Positions 7,539-15,961 are shown, numbered from the stretch's first letter. The stretch is 64,000 nt of DNA from an uncultured Clostridia bacterium (GCA_934277615.1 CAKQUV010000005.1:37140-101139), one strand, 5' to 3'. Translations and numbers: made by a program. Notes: generated by a model from the sequence alone, not told the origin.

Positions 7539-9166
7539 TCCGCGTCGTCCTCCTTGACTTCGGCGTCGCCCGATTGTGCGTCTTTTTCTTCTGCCTCGCT
7601 GATGATTTCCTCAACTGCGTCGAATTTTTCGACTTCCTGATTGCGAGCCTCTTCGATTGCTGCTTGCTCTTCCGCCGTCAAAGTTTCGTCCTTTACCACT
7701 TTTTCTTCCGCCACTTCGTCTGCGTCGCGCTTTTCGATGATAATCTTTTCGGGCGCAATCTTGATACCTACGCGGTCGCCTTTGAGCCAATCGTCGTCTG
7801 TATCGGCAAAGAAGATATAGTGCTCGTCGGTTGAGAGTATCGCTTGATAATAGCTGCCTTTATATATGGACGAAAGCACGGTTGCGCCGATTTGTCCGTC
7901 CTCTTCGTCGTCGAGGATTTCAACGTCGTCAAAGTCGACGGACACTTTGACGGGAGTGCCGACTTCGAGGTCTGTCTTGCATTCGAAGTCCACACCACAG
8001 ATTTCCACAAGGTTTTCGCCTGTGATGACGGTATCGATTTCGTTGATAATGCGCGTTTTGTGCATGATGTGCAAATCAAACGGCTTGATATAAATACCCA
8101 CCGTTTCGCCGATGTTGTAAGTGTCCGTATCGTGCGCCACGATTTCGTTTCCGTTTGCGAGGAGCGTGATTTGATAGTGGTCGCCCTTAAACACGGACGA
8201 AAGCACTTCAGCGGTAAGAATAGTCTTTTTGTCGTCGACTTTCTTGATTTTCACGTCCTCGGGGCGGATGATAACGTCGATAGGCTCGTTGTGCTTGAAT
8301 CCTTTGTCCACGCACTCGAACACCGTGTCGCAGAATTCAACCTTGTAGTCCTCCAGCATAACGCCCGAAAGAATTGTGCTTTCGCCGATGAAGTCCGCAA
8401 CGAAAGCGTTTGCAGGCTCGTCGTACACCTTTTCGGGAGACGCGATTTGTTGAATTTCGCCAAGTCGCATAACCACGATTTTGTCGGACATGGTAAGAGC
8501 TTCTTCCTGATCGTGCGTAACGTAAATAAACGTGATGCCCAGACGCTTATGCATATCCATAAGCTCCAGTTGCATATCTTTTCTCATTTTGAGGTCGAGC
8601 GCGCCCAAAGGCTCGTCGAGAAGCAACACTTCCGGCTCGTTTACGAGCGCGCGGGCGATTGCCACGCGTTGTTGTTGGCCGCCGCTGAGGGAAGATACGT
8701 TTCTGTGTCCGTAGTCCTCGAGGTCAACCATTTTGAGAGCGTCGTTGACTTTTGTCTTGATTTCGGCTTTGGTATATTTTCTGAAAAGTTGCACGGTTTC
8801 GCCTTTCTTATTTACTTTGGTGCCGTTGGGGATAACCTTGAGCTTAAGTCCGAAAGCAATGTTGTTAAAGACGTTGAGGTGGGGGAACAAGGCGTACTTT
8901 TGGAACACCGTGTTAAGCGGGCGCAAGTGCGGGGGAGTGTCCGTAATGTCCTTGCCGTTGAAGATTATTTTACCGCTTGTAGGCATTTCAAAGCCGGCAA
9001 TCATACGCAAAGTCGTAGTTTTTCCGCAACCGGACGGACCGAGAAGCGTAACAAATTCGCCTCTTTTGATAGTAAGGCTTGCGTTTTTGACCACTTGCTT
9101 TCCGTCATACTCTTTGTAGACGTTGCGCAATTCGATGATGTTGTCAACAGGTGTTTTGTTTGTCAT
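7535..9166 (-). CDS. potA: Polyamine ABC transporter ATPase with duplicated C-terminal domain and acidic tail
   Basis: A 543-residue ATPase that energises PotBC. Walker A GPSGCGKT (43-50), Q-loop Gln89, signature LSGGQ (160-164) and Walker B with Asp184-Glu185 are intact. A loop insertion at about 110-138 (NGTKVNKKGETVQLF) precedes the signature. PotA is usually about 370 residues; here the regulatory TOBE-like region occurs twice (LSSVFKGDHYQITL at about 310 and LSSIYKGSYYQAIL at about 425, each preceded by a matching strand set). The last 65 residues form a Glu/Ala-rich acidic tail. The ATG is the first of four overlapping genes. Confidence 0.9.
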   Translation of the reverse strand: MTNKTPVDNIIELRNVYKEYDGKQVVKNASLTIKRGEFVTLLGPSGCGKTTTLRMIAGFEMPTSGKIIFNGKDITDTPPHLRPLNTVFQKYALFPHLNVFNNIAFGLKLKVIPNGTKVNKKGETVQLFRKYTKAEIKTKVNDALKMVDLEDYGHRNVSSLSGGQQQRVAIARALVNEPEVLLLDEPLGALDLKMRKDMQLELMDMHKRLGITFIYVTHDQEEALTMSDKIVVMRLGEIQQIASPEKVYDEPANAFVADFIGESTILSGVMLEDYKVEFCDTVFECVDKGFKHNEPIDVIIRPEDVKIKKVDDKKTILTAEVLSSVFKGDHYQITLLANGNEIVAHDTDTYNIGETVGIYIKPFDLHIMHKTRIINEIDTVITGENLVEICGVDFECKTDLEVGTPVKVSVDFDDVEILDDEEDGQIGATVLSSIYKGSYYQAILSTDEHYIFFADTDDDWLKGDRVGIKIAPEKIIIEKRDADEVAEEKVVKDETLTAEEQAAIEEARNQEVEKFDAVEEIISEAEEKDAQSGDAEVKEDDAE

Positions 9167-9235
9167 AGTATATAACCTCGTGTTATTCCCATTCTGTGAG
9201 AAACATTGTGTTTTCTTGTTTTTATTTATAAATGC

Positions 9236-9656
9236 AATTTTCCCCTTTCCTCAAGGTGTTTGGACTTCGGCGTTTGCGCACCGCAATCCGCCTCGTTCGC
9301 TTTGGCTACGACACATTCACCGAATGTGTCGCTTAACGCGTCGCGCCCATATTCCGTTCCCCCTCTGCGCTTTGCTTGAGGGAACCCACGACGACCGCGT
9401 AGCGGGGGACAACTCGACGCGATTGACTTCGTAGCAATCGCTATTCCGTCGCTTCGCTCCTTACGGCACGCGCATAATAGGGACATTTCCCTCATTATGC
9501 CACTGCGCTTTGTGCGCCAGCTACGCAACAACACGGCGCAGTCGCTTGTACTAATCGTCAAGCTCGACGCTCGATGCGGTCGGCGCCTTGCGCCTCCGAC
9601 TCCGAATAAGCACATTTCGTTAATAAGTACGCTCCGAATCAGTGTACGTTCGGATA
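9236..9656 (-). repeat. Dispersed palindrome-rich repeat, copy 1 (full length)
   Basis: About 420 bases between the regulator and potA. Read on the minus strand it runs from an attcggagcg / cttattaacg end, through ggcgcaaggcgcc, a gcgattg...caatcgc hairpin and cacattc-ggt-gaatgtg, to gcaaacgccgaagtccaaac. The same series recurs at 20481-20698, 42262-42637 and 63785-63842. The outer flank is AT-rich (attaattattaatt at 9674-9690). It sits inside what should be a regulator-pot transcription unit. A 129-codon open frame in it (9226-9615) shares its frame with other copies but has no recognisable product. Confidence 0.85.
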
Positions 9657-9699
9657 AGGCTACGCCTTCCTAAATTATTAATTATTAATTACTAATTCC

Positions 9700-10233
9700 T
9701 TAAAAAGTAGGTGGGGAAGCTATCCATAGTACGATTGCTTTCTCGTTGGTGCGGTTTTCAAGGTGGTGAACCTTTGATGAAGAGAAGTAAAACACTTCGC
9801 CTTTCTTTACGCAATACGCCGCTTGCCCTATGTGCAGCCACACTCTGCCGGAAAGCACGTATCCGAATTCCTCGCCCTCGTGCGGAACGTCCTCTTCAAG
9901 CACCGAATGCGGCGCAATCGTAACGCGGATAGGCTCCATTTCGTTCTTTTGCGCATTGGGCACCAGCCACTCTATTTTGTGGTCGTCCGTTTCCTTTTCT
10001 ATAAACTCGGCTTCCGTAAACACCACTTTTTCTTCCTTTTCGTCCTTGAAGAAGTCCGCAAAGTTTGTTCCGAGTGCATTGAGAATGTCCTCGAGCGTGG
10101 TGATAGAGGGGGAAGTAAGCTCGTTTTCAAGTTGAGAAATATATCCCTTTGTCAGCTCGCAGCGGTCTGCAAGTTCTTCTTGAGTGAGGTTGTTTTGCAA
10201 TCTCAGGCGTTTGATTTTGATGCCAAGTTCCAT
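9700..10233 (-). CDS. XRE-family regulator with C-terminal cupin (PuuR-like)
   Basis: A 177-residue regulator. Residues 3-58 form a helix-turn-helix of the XRE type (KIKRLRLQNNLTQEELADRC, KGYISQLENELTSPSI); residues 100-175 form a cupin (HEGEEFGYVLSGRVWLHIG, GEVFYFSSSKVHHLEN) likely to bind a small ligand. This architecture is typical of PuuR-like polyamine regulators, which fits the potABCD operon downstream. I start at the second Met (10233), which has AGAGGA 7 bases upstream; an earlier in-frame start at 10251 lacks a site. The leader carries GTTTAG/CTAAAC repeats, so autoregulation is likely. Confidence 0.85.
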   Translation of the reverse strand: MELGIKIKRLRLQNNLTQEELADRCELTKGYISQLENELTSPSITTLEDILNALGTNFADFFKDEKEEKVVFTEAEFIEKETDDHKIEWLVPNAQKNEMEPIRVTIAPHSVLEEDVPHEGEEFGYVLSGRVWLHIGQAAYCVKKGEVFYFSSSKVHHLENRTNEKAIVLWIASPPTF

Positions 10234-10284
10234 ATTTTCCTCTAAAAGCAAAAAGCACGCAAAAATACACTTGCCGTGTATTTC

Positions 10285-10381
10285 GTTTAGGCGTACTAAA
10301 CTTTTGCCTTAGTTTAGGCAAAAATTACGTTTCGTTTAGTGTGTTTCGCAATTTCTAACAAAAAGTTTAGCAAAACTAAAC
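10285..10381. promoter_or_regulatory. Operator array GTTTAG-N5-CTAAAC
   Basis: Two perfect inverted repeats, GTTTAG-N5-CTAAAC, lie at 10285-10301 and 10365-10381, exactly 80 bp apart. Between them are GTTTAG half sites at 10312-10317 and 10334-10339 and an overlapping TTTTGCC/GGCAAAA repeat (10302-10323). The upstream full site covers the spacer and -10 of the minus-strand promoter. These are the expected targets of the adjacent XRE-cupin repressor. Confidence 0.7.
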
Positions 10382-10392
10382 CAAATTGTCAA
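10364..10392 (-). promoter_or_regulatory. Promoter of the regulator (and probably pot) transcript
   Basis: Minus strand TTGACA (10392-10387), 17 bp, TAAACT (10369-10364). The GTTTAG operator at 10365-10381 lies inside it, so repressor binding would block RNA polymerase. The resulting leader is about 125 bases. Confidence 0.55.
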
Positions 10393-10543
10393 AAACGATT
10401 ATATATGTTTGCAGTGTCAAAGTCAACGATATTAACGCAATTTTTCGACATATTTTTACAAAAATAAAGTTGCGATTTGTACGGGCGTTCAAAGACGGCA
10501 AATTTAAAACGCTCTCTACAATATTACGAGGGTATTTTCCCTC

Positions 10544-10572
10544 TTGAAAAAAAACGGAATAGGGGTTATTAT
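10544..10572 (+). promoter_or_regulatory. Promoter of the six-helix membrane protein gene
   Basis: TTGAAA, 17 bp, TATTAT, 28 bases before the ATG at 10600. Confidence 0.55.
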
Positions 10573-10599
10573 TGTTTTATCGAATTAAAGAGGGAAATT

Positions 10600-11406
10600 A
10601 TGCAAACTCATCAAAGCAAACTTGCAAAAAACAAGCTTTTCGGCACGCTTGCAATCATTTTGGGCGTGTTCGGATTTTTGATTATCATACATAGGCTCAG
10701 TTATTATTTCTTTGAATATGACGAGAAATTCAGCCCTGTAGATTACGGAAAATTCAATATTTTGTCATTTTTCACCATTCAGTCCAACATATTCGTATAC
10801 GTCTATCTCATTTGCATAGGTCTAGCTTCTTACGGCGTTAAGGGCGCTGGCAAGGTCGCATACAATCCGCTTGTGGGCGCAATGGCAACCACGTACATTC
10901 TGGTTACGGGGCTTGTCTATACGGCAGGTATTCCTATGGGGTTTACGCCGCCGTTCAAGTGGCACGACGCCTACCACGCAATGAGCAGTTTTATTCAGGT
11001 GTATTTCCATATGATTATACCTCCGATAATGCTTATTTTGTGGTTTTTCCCCTTGTCGGACGCAAAGGTCAATCACAAGCACGTGTGGTATTTCGCAATA
11101 TATCCGCTCGCGTACTCGTTATTCTCCATTATTCGCGGCGCGGTGGGCAAAATGCACTTTTATCCGTACCCGTTTTATCGTCCGGAATTTATATGGTCTT
11201 TCTTTTCAAAGAGCGAAACCGTCAACTATCCGCTCGCATACTTTTTGATGTCGCTCGTGCTTATCGTCGGTATGTTGCTGTTTATCGGCATAGGCAGGCT
11301 TATGATATTCATCAACGATAAGCGTGTGGATAGCGTGTTCAAGTCGCTCGAGCCGTCGTATATAAGAGAAGACGGACAAGAGCAAAGCGGCAATATTGCG
11401 GCGTAA
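10600..11406 (+). CDS. Pr6Pr-like six-helix membrane protein
   Basis: A 268-residue polytopic protein with about six to seven helices. It contains SFFTIQSNIFVYVYL near the N-terminus, a WHDAYHAMSSFIQVYFH central segment and YPLAYSLFSIIRG, features I associate with the Pr6Pr membrane family, whose function is unknown. The chosen ATG has AGAGGG 7 bases upstream and a promoter ending 27 bases before it; the upstream in-frame start at 10477 would precede that promoter. It is divergent from the polyamine regulator and may share its control region. Confidence 0.65.
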   Translation: MQTHQSKLAKNKLFGTLAIILGVFGFLIIIHRLSYYFFEYDEKFSPVDYGKFNILSFFTIQSNIFVYVYLICIGLASYGVKGAGKVAYNPLVGAMATTYILVTGLVYTAGIPMGFTPPFKWHDAYHAMSSFIQVYFHMIIPPIMLILWFFPLSDAKVNHKHVWYFAIYPLAYSLFSIIRGAVGKMHFYPYPFYRPEFIWSFFSKSETVNYPLAYFLMSLVLIVGMLLFIGIGRLMIFINDKRVDSVFKSLEPSYIREDGQEQSGNIAA

Positions 11407-11555
11407 TGCGCAAATCTCGGCATTGACTTTGAATTCATGCGGTGATATCGTATATATTAATGTCGGGCAAAAATAAAACGAACCTTGTCAAAACATCGCT
11501 ATTTTCGTGCTTTTGGGCAAATTCTCGTTCGGCATAGCAAAAAAAGAGGCGGAAT

Positions 11556-12515
11556 ATGAAATCTGCAATTATAGGTCTCGGAGTTATAGGCAAAGTGCAT
11601 TTCGACGTTTTGAAAAGCCAAAACGCCGATATTGTCGCGCTTTGCGACATCGACGAGAGCGCGCTTGAAAAATACGACGGCGTAAACAAATACACCGATT
11701 ATAAAAAGATGCTCGATTGCGAGCATATAGACGTCGTGCATATCTGCACGCCGCATTATTTGCATGCCGAAATGGCGATTTATGCTTTGGGCAAAAACGT
11801 CAACGTGCTTTGCGAAAAACCGCTATGTATCAAAGTCGAGGACGTGGACAGAATTATCGACGCCGAGAGCAAATCAAAGGCAATGCTCGGCGTGTGCTTG
11901 CAAAATCGCTACAACAAATCCAGCCAGTACGTCAAACATCTTTTGGACGGCAAGAAGGTGGATTTTGCATTCGGCAACGTGTCCTGGCATCGCGACAGAG
12001 CGTATTACGAGTCGGGCGATTGGCGCGGCAAATGGGCGACAGAGGGCGGTGGAGTCATGATAAATCAAGCCATACACACTCTCGACCTTATGCAATGGAT
12101 TTGCGGTGCGCCAAGGAGCGTTTGCGCCAACACTTACAATTATTCGCTCAAGGACGTAATCGAAGTCGAGGACACCGCAATCGCACTGTTTAAAGGCGAT
12201 ACGGATTTTGAGTTTTTTGCCACCAACACCGCAAAGAACGATTTGCCAATAGAAATCCGTTTTATGTCGGGCGGCGATATCATAACTCTTTATCCCGACG
12301 AAGTGCTTGTCAACGGCGAAGTCGCCGACATCGACAAAGGCATGAATTGGTATGGCAAGATTTCATACGGCAACGGACACCAAAAGCTCATTCGCCATTT
12401 TTACGATTGCGTGGAGAGGGGCGAAAAGTTTTGGATAGACGCAAAAGAAGCCTCCGCCTGCGTAAAACAAGTGCTTGCCTCTTACCAAAGCCACGGCAAA
12501 GAAATCGAGATTTAA
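11556..12515 (+). CDS. Gfo/Idh/MocA-family oxidoreductase
   Basis: A 319-residue cytoplasmic NAD(P)-dependent oxidoreductase. The N-terminal Rossmann motif GLGVIGKVH (residues 7-15) is followed by CDIDESAL, the CTPHYLHAEMA segment and the family's catalytic-region motif CEKPLC (Lys near residue 91). GGGVMINQAIHTLDLMQWICG lies in the second domain with the usual His. Substrates are normally sugars or inositols. It lies upstream of, and on the same strand as, the glucuronate genes but is separated from them by the AraC regulator, so its part in that pathway is inferred. AGAGGCGG precedes the ATG. Confidence 0.85.
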   Translation: MKSAIIGLGVIGKVHFDVLKSQNADIVALCDIDESALEKYDGVNKYTDYKKMLDCEHIDVVHICTPHYLHAEMAIYALGKNVNVLCEKPLCIKVEDVDRIIDAESKSKAMLGVCLQNRYNKSSQYVKHLLDGKKVDFAFGNVSWHRDRAYYESGDWRGKWATEGGGVMINQAIHTLDLMQWICGAPRSVCANTYNYSLKDVIEVEDTAIALFKGDTDFEFFATNTAKNDLPIEIRFMSGGDIITLYPDEVLVNGEVADIDKGMNWYGKISYGNGHQKLIRHFYDCVERGEKFWIDAKEASACVKQVLASYQSHGKEIEI

Positions 12516-12550
12516 CAATTAAAATATTCCACAACTGCGGCAACGTCGCA

Positions 12551-12660
12551 ATATCACTTTTGGCGCAAGTCAAAAATATCACTCTCGCGCAGCGAGAATA
12601 TCACTTGCGCACAGCGCAAATATCACTCTCGAACATAAAATGTCGGGATTATGATATTTC
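12551..12660. repeat. AATATCAC-separated hairpin array
   Basis: AATATCAC (reverse GTGATATT) occurs at about 12550, 12585, 12597 and 12619, separated by perfect palindromes ctcgc-gca-gcgag and ttgcgc-aca-gcgcaa. A related array lies at 45233-45292. No coding potential was seen. Confidence 0.75.
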
Positions 12661-12710
12661 CTTGGACAAAAATGATATAAAACACCCTAAAAATGACATA
12701 ATTTTTTATC

Positions 12711-12741
12711 AAAAAACAGCCAAAATACGGCTGCTTTTTTT
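12711..12741. terminator. Bidirectional terminator between convergent genes
   Basis: Stem cagcc/ggctg with loop aaaatac, an A-run on the left and seven T on the right. It separates the plus-strand oxidoreductase from the minus-strand AraC gene. Confidence 0.75.
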
Positions 12742-12766
12742 GAGGAAAATGAATATTTTTATGCAA

Positions 12767-13621
12767 TTATTGAAGGTTAATCGAGGCATAAAATTGCTTT
12801 GGAGTTATGCCGTATTCGTTTTTGAAAGCACGGAAAAAATGGGTGTAATCGGAAAAGCCGCACTTTAGATATACCTCGGTTACGGGGTAGCCTTGCTCTA
12901 TATATTGCTTTGAAAGAACGAGGCGTTTTTTGAGTATATAGCGGTGAGGCGAAGTGTTGGTGTTTTCTTTGAAAACGTGCGCAAAATAGTACTTGTCGAC
13001 AAACAGCGCAGAAGCAATAGCGTCCAGCGACAAATCATCGGTGATATGCTCGGAAATATAGTCGATTGCCTTGGTTACGCAGGCGTTATTTTTGCCATAC
13101 ACGGCGAAATCGTCGGCATTTTGCAGGAAATATTGTCCCAAAAGCACAAGCAGCGACTTTATGCGCTCCTCATTTTCTATATCATAGCCGAAAGCGTCCT
13201 CTTGCGAGTGTGAAACGCCCTCCAGCATATGCCTGATTTTGTCTGAAATCACGGCGTTGCGCACCAAAAACGCATTATGTGCGGAGGCTTGCAAAAAGCA
13301 AGTATTCAGGTCTGTTTTAGGGGTGGAAATGCGCCTCAGATAGCGTTGATTGAGCCACAAAACAATGCGTTCGTACATTTCGGCAGAGTCCTTAATGTCG
13401 AGTTGGTGAAGTTTGCTCGGCGGTATCAAAAGCACGTCGCCCGGGCGCAAAACGTACTTGCAATCTTCGATAATGTACTTCGCAGAACCTTGCAAAAAGA
13501 AATAGACTTCGGAAAAATCGTGCGAGTGCATCTCCACCGTTTTGAAGTCCTTGTCTTTTTTGTGATGCACCTCGAATGTGGATGTGCTCATCTGTTGATT
13601 TTCGTATTTATCGTTACTCAT
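12767..13621 (-). CDS. AraC-family regulator with cupin sensor
   Basis: A 284-residue regulator. The N-terminal half is a cupin (EMHSHDFSEVYFFLQGSAKYII, PGDVLLIPPSKLHQL); the C-terminal 100 residues carry two helix-turn-helix units (LSLDAIASALFVDKYYFAHVFKENTNTSPHRYI and VTEVYLKCGFSDYTHFFRAFKNEYGITPKQF). It is divergent from uxaC and is the likely sugar-sensing activator of the glucuronate genes. No ribosome site precedes the ATG; instead a -10 box ends six bases before it, which points to a leaderless message. A TTG at 13639 extends the frame but lies inside that promoter. Confidence 0.88.
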   Translation of the reverse strand: MSNDKYENQQMSTSTFEVHHKKDKDFKTVEMHSHDFSEVYFFLQGSAKYIIEDCKYVLRPGDVLLIPPSKLHQLDIKDSAEMYERIVLWLNQRYLRRISTPKTDLNTCFLQASAHNAFLVRNAVISDKIRHMLEGVSHSQEDAFGYDIENEERIKSLLVLLGQYFLQNADDFAVYGKNNACVTKAIDYISEHITDDLSLDAIASALFVDKYYFAHVFKENTNTSPHRYILKKRLVLSKQYIEQGYPVTEVYLKCGFSDYTHFFRAFKNEYGITPKQFYASINLQ

Positions 13622-13627
13622 AATCAA

Positions 13628-13656
13628 ATAATATAACAAGATAGCAAGATTTGCAA
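13628..13656 (-). promoter_or_regulatory. Promoter of araC-type gene, probably giving a leaderless mRNA
   Basis: Minus strand TTGCAA (13656-13651), 17 bp, TATTAT (13633-13628). Transcription would begin at or within a base or two of the ATG at 13621. Confidence 0.6.
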
Positions 13657-13677
13657 GTAAAAAAACAATAATCGTGG

Positions 13678-13706
13678 TTTACTATGCAAAAATTGGGTGG
13701 TAAAAT
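13678..13706 (+). promoter_or_regulatory. Promoter of the glucuronate operon
   Basis: TTTACT, 17 bp, TAAAAT. It is followed by AAGGAG (13717-13722) and the uxaC ATG at 13731. Confidence 0.6.
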
Positions 13707-13730
13707 TATATTCAATAAGGAGTGTGAAAG

Positions 13731-14924
13731 ATGAGTTTTTTTGACGATAACCTTTTACTTTCAGGGGAAACGGCGCGAAAAATCTATGACGAAATCGCGA
13801 AACTTCCCATAATCGACTACCATTGTCATCTCAACGAAGAAGAAATCAAAAACGACAAGCATTTTTCCGATATTGGCGAATTGTGGCTGTCCGGCGACCA
13901 CTACAAATGGCGTGCAATGCGCCTTTGCGGCGTGGATGAAAGTTATATCACGGGCAACCGTTCGTATGAGGAAAAGTTTTATAAATACGCCGAGATTATG
14001 CCCAAACTTATTGGCAATCCGCTGTACTACTGGACTCATATGGAACTAGTTCAAATTTTTGGCATAACCGAACCTTTGAACAAGGACAGCGCAAGGAGTA
14101 TTTACGAGAGGGCAAACAAGGTTTTGAAAGACCTCAGCGTGCAGAAGTTGCTGCAAAAATTCCGCGTGGAATACGTCGCGACGACGGACGATCCGTTTTC
14201 CGATCTTCGCAATCACGGCGACTTTGCAGGCACGAAAGTGCGCCCGACTTTCCGTCCGGACAGATGCTTTGCAGAGGGTATCGACAAGGCGCTGCTTGAC
14301 GAGAGATTTGACTATTTTGTATCCAAAGGCTGCAAGATTGCAGATCACGGTTTCGACAACTTCGACGACGAGCAAAACCTGGAATGGCTCATTGAAAAGT
14401 GCTATGAAAAGGGCGTTGTGCTGCAATTGCATTTCGGCACTTTCCGCAATATAAATTCAAAGGCATTCGAGAGCATAGGACGCGACAGCGGTTTTGACGT
14501 TTTCAGAGATTTCGTAGCGACGGACAAGCTTGCCGCGCTTCTCGACAAGATGAACGCAAAACTCGGCGGGCTTCCCAAAATCGTACTTTATCCGCTCAAC
14601 GACGCATGCTTAAGAGCCGTTTGTGCAATTTCGGGCGCTTTCCCAAACGTGCTTGTGGGGGCTGCTTGGTGGTTTAACGACACTGTTTGCGGCATAAACA
14701 GACAGCTTGAAACCGTGTCCGAATACGCCGTGCTCGGCACAAATTTGGGTATGCTTACAGACAGCAGATCGTTCAGCTCTTACGTGCGTTTCGACTTTTA
14801 CAGAAGGATACTTGCAAGCTTTATCGCAAACAAAGTTGACAAGGGCGAATACGACGAAAACAGCGCAATCGCGCTTGCAAAAGATATCGCATACAACAAC
14901 GTCAAGGAGGCTCTCGATTTATGA
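13731..14924 (+). CDS. uxaC: Glucuronate isomerase
   Basis: A 397-residue cytoplasmic enzyme converting D-glucuronate to D-fructuronate (and galacturonate to tagaturonate). IDYHCHLNEEEI carries the HxH metal site of the amidohydrolase-like fold (His31, His33). TTDDPFSDL and the C-terminal VRFDFYRRILASFI...DIAYNNVKEALD match UxaC. It is about 70 residues shorter than the E. coli enzyme, with the difference internal rather than at the ends. First gene of the catabolic run; its stop overlaps the uxuA start. Confidence 0.93.
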   Translation: MSFFDDNLLLSGETARKIYDEIAKLPIIDYHCHLNEEEIKNDKHFSDIGELWLSGDHYKWRAMRLCGVDESYITGNRSYEEKFYKYAEIMPKLIGNPLYYWTHMELVQIFGITEPLNKDSARSIYERANKVLKDLSVQKLLQKFRVEYVATTDDPFSDLRNHGDFAGTKVRPTFRPDRCFAEGIDKALLDERFDYFVSKGCKIADHGFDNFDDEQNLEWLIEKCYEKGVVLQLHFGTFRNINSKAFESIGRDSGFDVFRDFVATDKLAALLDKMNAKLGGLPKIVLYPLNDACLRAVCAISGAFPNVLVGAAWWFNDTVCGINRQLETVSEYAVLGTNLGMLTDSRSFSSYVRFDFYRRILASFIANKVDKGEYDENSAIALAKDIAYNNVKEALDL

Positions 14925-15961
14925 AAATGACTTTCCGTTGGTACGGCGAAAAGGATTGCATTCCGCTAAACTACATCAAACAAATTCAAGGTATGAGCGG
15001 AGTGGTTACAGCCGTTTACGATACGCCAGTGGGCGAGGTTTGGGATATTGCAAAACTCCAAAGACTCAAAAAGCTTTCTAACGACGCAGGACTTGAAATG
15101 GAAGTGATAGAGTCCGTGCCCGTGCATGAGGATATCAAGCTCGGAAAATCGTCGAGAGATAAATATATCGAGGCTTACAAGCAAAATATTATCAATTGCG
15201 GAAAAGTGGGCGTAAAGTGCATTTGCTACAACTTTATGCCCGTATTCGATTGGTTGCGCACGGATTTGCATTTCAGACACACGGACGGCGCAACTTCGCT
15301 TGCATACGACCACGCAAAACTGCTTGCGCTCGATCCTAAGAACTTGCATTTGCCGGGTTGGGACGAAAGCTATTCTTCGGACGAACTCAACGCGCTTCTT
15401 GAAGAGTATAAGAGAATTACTCACGAGAAACTTTTTGAAAATCTTGTGTATTTCCTAAATGCGATTATGCCCGCTTGCGACGAGGCGGATGTAAATATGG
15501 CGATTCATCCGGACGATCCGCCGTGGGATATGTTCGATTTGCCGAGAATAATTTGCAAACAAGAGGATTATGACAACTTGTTTGAGGCTGTACCCGACAA
15601 ACACAACGGCATAACTTTCTGCACGGGAAGTCTTGGCGCAGGCAGATTTAATGATTTGCCCGAAATGGCGGCAAAGTACGCGAACAGAATTTATTTTGCA
15701 CACCTTCGTCAACTCAAGTACGACGGCGATATAAACTTTTACGAAAACGGACATCAGACCGCTTGCGGCAACGTTGACGTGTATGCGATTGTCAAGGCTC
15801 TCGTAGAGAACGGATTTGACGGTTACGTCCGTCCCGACCACGGCAGAAACGTGTGGGGCGAGGACGCAAAACCCGGATACGGACTGTTTGACAGAGCGAT
15901 GGGCGCATGTTATCTTACGGGGCTTTTCGAGGCGGTTGAAAAGGATATTAAAGGAGAATAA
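14921..15961 (+). CDS. uxuA: Mannonate dehydratase
   Basis: A 346-residue enzyme that dehydrates D-mannonate to 2-keto-3-deoxygluconate. It begins MKMTFRWYGEKDCIPLNYIKQI, typical of UxuA, and contains AIHPDDPPWDMFDLPRI, FCTGSLGAGRFND and YVRPDHGRNVWGE, which hold metal and substrate ligands in a TIM barrel. Length agrees with the Firmicutes form. It overlaps uxaC by 4 bases (ATGA) and precedes the fructuronate reductase by 2 bases, so the three steps are made together. Confidence 0.93.
   Translation: MKMTFRWYGEKDCIPLNYIKQIQGMSGVVTAVYDTPVGEVWDIAKLQRLKKLSNDAGLEMEVIESVPVHEDIKLGKSSRDKYIEAYKQNIINCGKVGVKCICYNFMPVFDWLRTDLHFRHTDGATSLAYDHAKLLALDPKNLHLPGWDESYSSDELNALLEEYKRITHEKLFENLVYFLNAIMPACDEADVNMAIHPDDPPWDMFDLPRIICKQEDYDNLFEAVPDKHNGITFCTGSLGAGRFNDLPEMAAKYANRIYFAHLRQLKYDGDINFYENGHQTACGNVDVYAIVKALVENGFDGYVRPDHGRNVWGEDAKPGYGLFDRAMGACYLTGLFEAVEKDIKGE

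Noticed and set aside
7844..9175. A 443-codon plus-strand frame antisense to potA, and similar long antisense frames over potD and dnaG.
   Set aside because: The opposite strands encode proteins with intact catalytic motifs; the antisense frames are Val/His/Phe-rich mirror products of codon bias.
9226..9615. A 129-codon open frame as a real gene.
   Set aside because: It lies wholly in dispersed repeat copy 1, has Arg/Cys/Ser composition typical of GC-rich palindromes, and no ribosome site.
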